Shown here: one piece after another, positions 1-4,686 of the stretch
How the letters are laid out: each line of letters starts with the position of its first letter
Numbering within the stretch: position 1 is the first letter of the stretch
Assembly (NCBI GenBank): GCA_938023515.1
Contig: CALJDR010000093.1
Location: 1-17,851 of the forward strand
DNA: 17,851 nt
DNA from: an uncultured Flavobacteriales bacterium
GTDB taxonomy: Bacteria; Bacteroidota; Bacteroidia; Flavobacteriales; UBA1820
Direction: 5' to 3'
Made by a program: the position numbers and the translations under genes
Notes under the pieces: model-generated
What the model saw: only the letters and a program-made list of their open reading frames with translations
Told to the model about the DNA's origin: nothing
The model's database searches: none

Positions 1-46
1 TACACAAGGAGTATCGTCGGCAGCGTCAGATGTGTATAAGAGACAG
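1..46 (+). other. Nextera i5-side sequencing adapter (not genomic)
   Basis: Bases 14-27 are the Nextera read-1 adapter tail and 28-46 (AGATGTGTATAAGAGACAG) are the 19-bp Tn5 mosaic end. Bases 1-5 match the end of the P5 primer and 6-13 (AAGGAGTA) sit where the i5 index belongs; I recall this as index S507. Native DNA begins at 47. Any reading frame starting before 47 is an artefact. Confidence 0.98.
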
Positions 47-292
47 AAGATATACCTGTGCGGCGACGGAGCGTCTTATCCAGAACTTGTTCAGTGTTTC
101 CGGGACGAATTCGGGGGAAGGTTTCCGGTGTTAGTTTATCCTTCACCGGAGAAGTGCGCCTCTCAGGGGTGTAGCATCCAGGCCATGTCTGCCAGGCAGA
201 GATTCTCTGAGACGCCGGGATCAGCATTGGCCGTAGGATTGGATGTGGACGATCGATATACTTGTGTGTCGGTTTCCCGGGGCAAATTGTAA
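47..292 (+). CDS. Actin-like protein, 3' fragment (degenerate paralogue of the next gene)
   Basis: Only the last 81 codons are present; the 5' part lies beyond the adapter junction at 47. The fragment aligns with the C-terminus of the protein at 456-1529. It shares PELVQCFR, an EEFG/DEFG block, a VYP(E/S)PEKCAS block and a final AVGLDV block. In the intact neighbour these correspond to the actin-fold adenosine motif and a C-terminal phosphate-1-like motif. Here both are eroded: the adenosine glycines read CGDGAS instead of AGGGAR, and the terminal motif reads GLDVDDRYTCV, losing the glycine after DV. The two genes are therefore tandem paralogues with the same unusual C-terminal layout. The fragment may encode a structural or non-catalytic partner, or it may be decaying. 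Without the 5' end its start and completeness cannot be judged. Confidence 0.8.
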   Translation, partial: KIYLCGDGASYPELVQCFRDEFGGRFPVLVYPSPEKCASQGCSIQAMSARQRFSETPGSALAVGLDVDDRYTCVSVSRGKL

Positions 293-349
293 ACCGGACA
301 ATCGTATAATAACACACTGTTTTTTATTATATTTTTCGGAATAAATCGC

Positions 350-379
350 TTGAGCGTTCGAATTACTTTATTATATTTG
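350..379 (+). promoter_or_regulatory. Bacteroidetes promoter for the actin-like/bactofilin unit
   Basis: TTG at 350-352 (-33 element) and TATATTTG at 372-379 (-7 element, TAnnTTTG) are 19 bp apart. This is the major sigma factor layout in Bacteroidetes. Transcription would start near 385, giving a leader of about 70 nt before the ATG at 456. The surrounding gap (293-455) is AT-rich and shows no other feature. Confidence 0.6.
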
Positions 380-455
380 TCGTAAATCTTCTCCTTTTGC
401 CAAAAAAGACTACAGTACTATACAACCAAGAAACAATAATCGAAAAAATATCACG

Positions 456-1529
456 ATGTTAAAATCTTTAAGCTTCCCCAGCGTCTACGAAGCGACCAAT
501 AGGGAATTTTCGGGGATGAATGCCAGCCCGATCGATGCCATCAAGATCAAATACGAGGATACGGACTATCTGGTGGGCAACCTGGCGATGCAGGAAGGCT
601 ATTCTCCCCACAAGGGACTGAACAGTTCTCCTGCGGAGATGGAATACCGGATGCTGTCCCAGGCGGGCCTGTTGCTGACCAATCCGGGAGCGGAGGACGA
701 GATCGTCCTGACTACCGGTTTCCCCTTTTCCACGTATATGCTTTACCGGGATGAGGCGGTAGAATTCCTTACCGGCCGGCATCCTGTCGAATTCGATGCT
801 TCGCTGTGCGGGGGGAATGGCCCTATACGCCGGGAAATAAATGTGTCGAAAGTTTATGTGATCCCGGAAATACAGGGTTGCGTCGATGCGATCCGCGAAG
901 GAAGCCTGGAGGAAAAGGATAATTTCTTTATGGTCAGCCTCGGTTACGGGACATGTGAGGCGGTGGCAAGTACGCGTGCAGGCCTTATCAACCGCTCGAT
1001 GGTCAGCACGCACGGTCTGCGCCATGCGGTCAACCTGATGGCCAATGAACTGGCTAAAGATTTCTACCTCAACCTGAAGACCGAACACCAGATCGATGCG
1101 GCGTTCTCGAAAAAATCGATTACCGTCAACCGGGTAAAGCACGACCTGTCGGACATCCGGGAGAAAGTTTTGCGTATGTACTATCAGGAGATCATATCAC
1201 CGAATCTGCGCCGGGCTTTCACAGACGACGATTTCAACAAGACGCCCAAGATGTACCTGGCCGGAGGCGGCGCCCGTTATCCGGAATTGGTACAGTGTTT
1301 CCGGGAGGAGTTCGGGGAGATCGTTTCCGTCGAAGTTTATCCGGAACCGGAAAAATGCGCTTCGCACGGGTATTGCCTGTATGCCAAGAAACAATTGGAT
1401 GCCCGCAAAGGGGATGATTTCCAGAAAATGGATGCCGATGCATTCATGAAGGGAGGCCGCAAACTGGCTGTCGGATTGGATGTGGGAAATGCAAATACCT
1501 GCGTGACCGTCTTTGTGGAGGGAGAATAA
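456..1529 (+). CDS. Actin-like ATPase (ParM/Ta0583 type), apparently circularly permuted
   Basis: Predicted cytoplasmic filament-forming ATPase of 357 residues. Visible actin-fold blocks, in order: SFPSVYEAT at 6-14, which in ParM/Ta0583-type proteins follows the phosphate-1 hairpin; LTTGFPFSTY at 85-94; KVYVIPEIQG at 132-141; a phosphate-2-like MVSLGYGTCE at 159-168; and adenosine motif YLAGGGARYPELV at 267-279. The normal fold ends near HGYCLYAKKQ (304-313). After a linker of about 22 residues the protein ends with KLAVGLDVGNANTCVTV (336-352), which resembles the phosphate-1 motif usually found at the N-terminus (MreB has DLGTANTL). Nothing like it precedes 456: the frame is open back only to a TGA at 351-353 and encodes no DxG motif. 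The usual phosphate-2 aspartate is serine (S161). Bactofilin starts 15 nt downstream. No parR or parC is visible, so plasmid partition is not supported. Family: confident; permutation: inferred by eye; function: unknown. Confidence 0.85.
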   Translation: MLKSLSFPSVYEATNREFSGMNASPIDAIKIKYEDTDYLVGNLAMQEGYSPHKGLNSSPAEMEYRMLSQAGLLLTNPGAEDEIVLTTGFPFSTYMLYRDEAVEFLTGRHPVEFDASLCGGNGPIRREINVSKVYVIPEIQGCVDAIREGSLEEKDNFFMVSLGYGTCEAVASTRAGLINRSMVSTHGLRHAVNLMANELAKDFYLNLKTEHQIDAAFSKKSITVNRVKHDLSDIREKVLRMYYQEIISPNLRRAFTDDDFNKTPKMYLAGGGARYPELVQCFREEFGEIVSVEVYPEPEKCASHGYCLYAKKQLDARKGDDFQKMDADAFMKGGRKLAVGLDVGNANTCVTVFVEGE

Positions 1530-1544
1530 GGCTCGCAGTTTCAT

Positions 1545-1940
1545 ATGTTTTTCAAAAAGAAAGATACGGAGTGCGCTCCTGAAGAAAAAGGGCCTGAGAA
1601 GCTGATCACCCTGCCCGAGGGTACGGCTTTGCACGGGGATATCCAGACCAAAAGCAACATCCGCGTGGAGTGCGATGTGAAGGGTAAGATACTCACCTCC
1701 GGACGTATCGTCGTGAGCGACAAGGCCCGGGTGGGTGGCAACATCCAATGCGGTTCCGCGCTGGTGATGGGGCTGGTGAAAGGAAATATCGTCTCTTCAG
1801 GGGAAGTTTCCCTGAAAATGCCGGCAAAGGTGCTGGGCAACATACTGGCCTCGAATATCGATATCGAAAAAGGGGTCGTTATCAGCGGTATGTATAAGAT
1901 CTTGGACACCAAGGGCGAAACAGAAGAAGTTTCGGAATAA
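1545..1940 (+). CDS. Bactofilin (polymer-forming cytoskeletal protein), copy A
   Basis: A 131-residue bactofilin. The core (about residues 22-115) is the repetitive right-handed beta-helix typical of the family, with regularly spaced blocks such as LHGDIQTKSNIRVECDVKG, GRIVVSDKARVGGNIQ and VKGNIVSSGEVSL. It is flanked by short charged tails: MFFKKKDTE at the N-terminus, which could contact the membrane, and an acidic C-terminus. Bactofilins polymerise without nucleotide into stable filaments or patches that scaffold cell-shape or envelope proteins. The gene lies 15 nt after the actin-like ATPase and is followed by a terminator, so the two are probably cotranscribed. No M23 peptidase, a frequent bactofilin neighbour, is present. 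The match to copy B at 2269 includes a 30-nt identical stretch. Confidence 0.93.
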   Translation: MFFKKKDTECAPEEKGPEKLITLPEGTALHGDIQTKSNIRVECDVKGKILTSGRIVVSDKARVGGNIQCGSALVMGLVKGNIVSSGEVSLKMPAKVLGNILASNIDIEKGVVISGMYKILDTKGETEEVSE

Positions 1941-1968
1941 TATCCGGGCAGTGAACCTGCCTGTTGTA

Positions 1969-2003
1969 AGCATCGGAAAGACTATCTTTCCGATGCTTTT
2001 TTT
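1969..2003 (+). terminator. Rho-independent terminator after bactofilin A
   Basis: AGCATCGGAAAG (1969-1980) pairs perfectly with CTTTCCGATGCT (1986-1997) around an ACTAT loop, and the stem runs into seven T residues (1997-2003). It closes the actin-like/bactofilin A unit and implies that bactofilin B has its own promoter. Confidence 0.9.
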
Positions 2004-2080
2004 GTCATATCGTGAAAAAATCGAACGATTATCCCACAAAGATAATCTGTTTTTTAAAAATACCTGCAAAATATTTATCA

Positions 2081-2108
2081 TTGTCGCAGATAGACGATTA
2101 TATCTTTA
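2081..2108 (+). promoter_or_regulatory. Possible promoter for bactofilin B
   Basis: TTG (2081-2083) and TATCTTTA (2101-2108, one mismatch to TAnnTTTG) are 17 bp apart. The leader would be about 155 nt long and contains the hairpin at 2205-2240. The element is weaker than the other promoters here. The rest of the 2004-2268 gap is AT-rich with no gene seen. Confidence 0.35.
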
Positions 2109-2204
2109 ATTAGACTGCCGCAAAGTTTTTTCCTTAATAATGTTTAAATCGTTCGTTTTTTCCCGTTAATATTTTTTGGAAGAGAGCGAATGATTGTAAA
2201 GGGG

Positions 2205-2240
2205 AATATCCGGCGGGAAATGCCCGCCTGGGATATTTTT
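2205..2240 (+). other. Strong hairpin with T-tract in the bactofilin B leader
   Basis: AATATCC plus GGCGGG (2205-2217) pairs with CCCGCC (2223-2228) and GGATATT (2231-2237): 13 bp with a 2-nt bulge (TG, 2229-2230) and a 5-nt loop. T residues continue to 2240. It lies 28 nt before the bactofilin B ATG. It could be an attenuator, an mRNA-stabilising stem or a terminator for upstream transcripts. Confidence 0.55.
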
Positions 2241-2268
2241 GATAGGGAAATTATTTCAGGTCGATCTT

Positions 2269-2655
2269 ATGAGAATATTTGTGGGAAAAAAAGGTGGGGA
2301 AGAAGATTCCCCGCAGATAGTCAGCCTGGTTAGAGGTACAACCTTGTGTGGGGATATCATAACGGAGAACAACATCCGCGTGGAGTGCGATGTGAAGGGC
2401 AAAATTTTTACCTCGGGCCGTATTGTGGTGAGTGAGCAGGCCCGGGTAGACGGCAATATCCAATGCGGCTCGGCACTGGTGCTGGGACTGGTGAAAGGGA
2501 ATATCGTTTCTTCGGGGGAGGTCGCCCTGAGAATGCCGGCGAAGGTGCTGGGGAATATTCTGGCGGCGATCGTCGATGTAGAGAAGGGTGTCGTTATCAG
2601 CGGTATGTGCCGGATAAAAGAAAGCGATGCTCCTGCGGAAGAGAAAAACCGATAG
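2269..2655 (+). CDS. Bactofilin, copy B
   Basis: A 128-residue bactofilin starting MRIFVGKK. The ATG at 2269 is preferred over an upstream in-frame TTG at 2239, because its short basic N-terminus matches copy A (MFFKKK) and the TTG lies at the end of a hairpin. The beta-helix core parallels copy A block for block: LCGDIITENNIRVECDVKG, GRIVVSEQARVDGNIQ, VKGNIVSSGEVAL. Copy A bases 1655-1684 and copy B bases 2370-2399 are identical over 30 nt, suggesting fairly recent duplication or gene conversion. The tails differ more than the core, as expected for paralogues that co-polymerise or bind different clients. It is separated from copy A by a terminator and may be expressed independently. Confidence 0.92.
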   Translation: MRIFVGKKGGEEDSPQIVSLVRGTTLCGDIITENNIRVECDVKGKIFTSGRIVVSEQARVDGNIQCGSALVLGLVKGNIVSSGEVALRMPAKVLGNILAAIVDVEKGVVISGMCRIKESDAPAEEKNR

Positions 2656-2727
2656 GCAATAGAAGAGAGGAGGGCAGACGTTTCCGGTTTTCAAGAATAT
2701 AGATGCGCTCGGCTGTTCTTAAACAAG

Positions 2728-2758
2728 TTTGAATAGCGCTCGGCTTTCACTATATTTG
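2728..2758 (+). promoter_or_regulatory. Promoter in repeat unit 1
   Basis: TTTG (2728-2731) and TATATTTG (2751-2758) are 19 bp apart, a full match to the Bacteroidetes layout. The -33 element lies inside the right arm of the unit 1 palindrome. The transcript would carry the whole of unit 2 as leader before the gene at 2860. Confidence 0.6.
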
Positions 2759-2806
2759 CGGAAAACGCGAATATAGGATGCGCCTCGGCATAATATTCAA
2801 GCAAGC

Positions 2807-2839
2807 TTGATATTCTGCGCCCGGCTTTCACTATATTTG
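2807..2839 (+). promoter_or_regulatory. Promoter in repeat unit 2
   Basis: TATATTTG (2832-2839) is an exact -7 element. The nearest TTG (2807-2809) is 22 bp upstream because of the 3-nt insertion in this unit. Transcription starting near 2845 would leave only about 15 nt before the ATG at 2860. Confidence 0.55.
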
Positions 2840-2840
2840 T

Positions 2841-2859
2841 GCAAGTATAGAATACTTGC
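2841..2859 (+). other. Hairpin or operator-like palindrome abutting the start codon
   Basis: GCAAGTAT (2841-2848) and ATACTTGC (2852-2859) are perfect inverted repeats around AGA. The right arm ends at the base before the ATG at 2860, and the left arm begins about where transcription from the unit 2 promoter would start. It could be a DNA-binding site over the start point, or an RNA stem just ahead of the start codon. Confidence 0.5.
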
Positions 2860-3705
2860 ATGGCACGTTTTAAGGATTTTTTCCGGGTGACACTCGCTCA
2901 GCAAAGGGGTATAGGCGTACTGACGGTTCTCCTTTTGCTCGCGGTGGCTGCCGTAGCGATAAGGGATTGCCGTGGGGGAAAAGTTCCCGTAGAAATCTCC
3001 GTAATACAACCGGACAGTTTGGCTGTACATCGGGCGGATTTGCCGGAACAAAAAGATTCAGTTTTTTATTTCGATCCTTCGGTTGCGGATTCCTCCACAT
3101 TTGTGCGGCTCGGCTTTTCTCCTGCCCAAGCCCGGACGATTATCCGGTACAGAAACAGTGTAGGGGGACGATTCCGCTCCCTGCAGCAATTCGCCCGTTG
3201 CTATGCCGTGTCGGACAGTATGTTCCGTCGGTTGGAGCCTTACATCCGGATGGGTGTGCCTGTTGATCCTCCAAAGCCCAATGATTTTTCTACCGTGGAT
3301 GTAAACCGGGCATCCCTGTCTCGGCTGAAAGCCCATAGTGCCCTTACCGACGCTTTGGCGGAAAAAGTATTCCGAGCCCGGATCCGTTACGGAGGATTTG
3401 TCGATGCGGAACAATTGTGTGCAGCTATACCTTCCGACTCGGCCGCTGTACGCGCTTTTTCGCAATACGCGGTCTTCGATCCGGCAGCGATCGTCCGTTA
3501 CGAGGTGAATGGGGACAGTGAGCGCCTGCTGGCCGAGCATCCGTATATCTCCCGGCTTTTTGCTCGGGAGATCGTGCGTTGCCGCGATCGGTGCGGGCGG
3601 ATCGAGTGTTATGACAGCCTGCGGCCGCTTAAATATTTTCCGCGGGGCAAAGATCACTATCTTGAATTTTACCTTACCTTTGACATCCCTAAAACCGACG
3701 ATTGA
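2860..3705 (+). CDS. Membrane-anchored protein with three ComEA-like helix-hairpin-helix repeats
   Basis: A 281-residue protein. A basic N-terminus is followed by one membrane segment (about 18-34), leaving the rest probably periplasmic. Three helix-hairpin-helix units follow: about 70-118 (FDPSVADSSTFVRLGFSP, then GGRFRSLQQF), about 146-190 (VDVNRASLSRLKAHSAL, then YGGFVDAEQL) and about 213-258 (a more divergent copy ending in a CGRIECYDSL block). Each resembles the ComEA or photosystem II 12-kDa HhH unit that binds double-stranded DNA non-specifically. This architecture is common in Bacteroidetes as an uncharacterised 'helix-hairpin-helix domain-containing protein'. A role in DNA uptake is possible but unproven, as no other competence gene is visible. 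The nitroreductase starts 1 nt after its stop, so the two are cotranscribed and probably translationally coupled. Confidence 0.85.
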   Translation: MARFKDFFRVTLAQQRGIGVLTVLLLLAVAAVAIRDCRGGKVPVEISVIQPDSLAVHRADLPEQKDSVFYFDPSVADSSTFVRLGFSPAQARTIIRYRNSVGGRFRSLQQFARCYAVSDSMFRRLEPYIRMGVPVDPPKPNDFSTVDVNRASLSRLKAHSALTDALAEKVFRARIRYGGFVDAEQLCAAIPSDSAAVRAFSQYAVFDPAAIVRYEVNGDSERLLAEHPYISRLFAREIVRCRDRCGRIECYDSLRPLKYFPRGKDHYLEFYLTFDIPKTDD

Positions 3706-3706
3706 T

Positions 3707-4228
3707 ATGGAAAAACAGTATGAACAAAACCCTGTGATTCAGAATATTCTCCAGCGTAAGAGCGTGCGCAGTTATGCGGACCGCCCGGTGGAGCAGGAAA
3801 AGGTCGAAGTGCTTTTGGAGGCCGGGATGGCCGCTCCTTCCGGGAAGAATGCACAGCCGTGGGATTTCATTGTGATCACCCGGCGCGATCTCCTGGACGA
3901 GATGGCCGAGAAACTGCCGTATGCCAAGATGCTGAAAGATGCTCCCGTGGCTATTGTCGTATGTGCCGACCGCACCAAATCGCCCTACTGGTATGTAGAT
4001 TGTTCCGCGGCTACGCAGAATATCCTGCTGGCGGCCGAAGCGCTCGGACTTGGGGCCGTGTGGACGGCGACCTACCCGTACCGGGACCGGATGGACGTGG
4101 TGAAGGAACTTTGCGGGCTTCCGGGGAGCTACGATTCGCTGTGCATCATCCCTATAGGGTATCCGGCGCGGGAGAATAATCCGAAAGATAAGTACGACGC
4201 CGGAAAAATACACCGGGAGGTGTATTAA
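3707..4228 (+). CDS. Nitroreductase family FMN-dependent oxidoreductase
   Basis: A 173-residue cytoplasmic flavoprotein of the nitroreductase fold, which normally dimerises, binds FMN and reduces nitro compounds, quinones or similar acceptors with NAD(P)H. Visible features: an FMN-phosphate-binding RKSVRSY near 17-23, APSGKNAQPW at 43-52, and GLGAVWT at 114-120. This is the short form common in anaerobes, and the natural substrate cannot be deduced. The ATG at 3707 is chosen because the family N-terminus (IQNILQRKSVR) follows directly and the upstream gene stops at 3705. The longer open frame upstream overlaps the HhH gene and has no family match. The pairing with an HhH protein has no evident functional logic. 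Confidence 0.93.
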   Translation: MEKQYEQNPVIQNILQRKSVRSYADRPVEQEKVEVLLEAGMAAPSGKNAQPWDFIVITRRDLLDEMAEKLPYAKMLKDAPVAIVVCADRTKSPYWYVDCSAATQNILLAAEALGLGAVWTATYPYRDRMDVVKELCGLPGSYDSLCIIPIGYPARENNPKDKYDAGKIHREVY

Positions 4229-4264
4229 AGTTTTGCGGCATTTCTTTTTCTTTCGGAAAAATCG

Positions 4265-4272
4265 TATATTTG
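4265..4272 (+). promoter_or_regulatory. -7 element of the probable rpsU promoter
   Basis: TATATTTG at 4265-4272 matches TAnnTTTG exactly. No good TTG lies at the usual distance; the region at 4241-4253 is T-rich. The transcript would start near 4278 and carry a leader of about 150 nt before rpsU. Confidence 0.55.
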
Positions 4273-4308
4273 CAACCCATTAAGAAATAATCAAATAAAA
4301 GACAGGTT

Positions 4309-4387
4309 AAAGGAGGTCGTTGTTTAAAAACCATATGAAGAGATTTTAGTGTGTTTTTTAAAGAGATACTGCCCGTAGGGAGTATCT
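4309..4387 (+). promoter_or_regulatory. rpsU leader: full Shine-Dalgarno sequence, mini-ORF and hairpin
   Basis: AAAGGAGGT (4309-4317) is complementary to nine bases of the Bacteroidetes 16S rRNA tail, yet lies about 110 nt before the rpsU ATG. It precedes a TTG (4320) that would open a nine-codon frame MFKNHMKRF ending at 4349; the ATG at 4335 gives MKRF. Downstream, AGATACT (4364-4370) pairs with AGTATCT (4381-4387), with CCC/GGG pairing inside and a GTA loop. The rpsU start itself has only an A-rich region upstream. The arrangement suggests translational autoregulation by bS21, which helps hide the anti-Shine-Dalgarno sequence in Bacteroidetes ribosomes. The elements are seen; the mechanism is inferred. 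Confidence 0.5.
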
Positions 4388-4427
4388 GCAACGATTGATT
4401 TTATAAACTGTAAAAAAAGAAAATAAT

Positions 4428-4622
4428 ATGCTCATTATTCCTGTAAAAGAAGGAGAGGCTATCGAAAGAGCCCTCAAGCGTTTTAAAAGAAAATTCGATA
4501 AGACCGGTACCATGAAACAGCTGCGTGCCCGTCAGCAGTTCAACAAACCTTCCGTGGTAAACCGCAAGCAGAAAGTGAAAGCTGTATACGTACAGCAGCT
4601 TCGCAACAAGGAAGAGGAATAG
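4428..4622 (+). CDS. rpsU: 30S ribosomal protein bS21
   Basis: A 64-residue, strongly basic protein matching bS21: N-terminal IIPVKEGEAIERALKRFKRK, then the KTGTMKQLRARQQF helix and a basic KPSVVNRKQKVKA stretch. It binds near the mRNA exit platform of the small subunit. In Bacteroidetes ribosomes it helps sequester the 16S anti-Shine-Dalgarno tail (established for Flavobacterium). The gene appears monocistronic, with a long leader and its own terminator. Confidence 0.97.
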   Translation: MLIIPVKEGEAIERALKRFKRKFDKTGTMKQLRARQQFNKPSVVNRKQKVKAVYVQQLRNKEEE

Positions 4623-4640
4623 GACTCCGCTTTATATATA

Positions 4641-4672
4641 AAAAGCCCGCGCCATTGGCGCGGGCTTTTTTT
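4641..4672. terminator. Terminator shared by rpsU and glgB (convergent)
   Basis: AAAGCCCGCGCC (4642-4653) pairs with GGCGCGGGCTTT (4657-4668) around ATT. T residues on the right serve rpsU, and A residues on the left become T residues for the opposite strand. It lies between convergent genes and can serve both. Confidence 0.92.
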
Positions 4673-4686
4673 GTGGGGAAATCCGG

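Larger units (their letters stand above)
2695..2841 (+). repeat. Imperfect tandem repeat of a promoter module (two units of about 70 bp)
   Basis: Unit 1 (2695-2760) and unit 2 (2769-2841) share the same parts in order: GAATATAG(G)ATGCGC, then (C)TCGGC, then a palindrome (TTAAAC-AA-GTTTGA in unit 1, TCAAGC-AA-GCTTGA in unit 2), then GCGCYCGGCTTTCACTATATTTG. Unit 2 has a 3-nt insertion after the palindrome. Each unit ends in an exact TAnnTTTG element, so the repeat is a duplicated promoter. From memory, similar 'GATGCGCCTCGGCA...TTTCACTAT' cassettes occur in other Bacteroidales. Confidence 0.8.

Noticed and set aside
32..292. Frame starting at GTG 32 as a complete 86-residue protein
   Set aside because: The first five codons are Tn5 mosaic-end sequence. 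Only 47-292 is native, and it is a 3' fragment.
456..1529. Plasmid partition system (ParM with parR/parC)
   Set aside because: No small DNA-binding gene or iterated parC-like repeats lie nearby, and the flanks carry chromosomal housekeeping genes. Bactofilin is the real neighbour.
2190..2333. Short frame MIVKGNIRREMPAWDIF... overlapping the bactofilin B start
   Set aside because: It lies over the leader hairpin and the 5' end of bactofilin B in another frame, has no recognisable family, and its codons are explained by the hairpin and the real gene.
3509..3706. Longer nitroreductase start inside the HhH gene
   Set aside because: The added residues show no nitroreductase similarity and overlap the HhH coding frame. 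The ATG at 3707 fits the family N-terminus.
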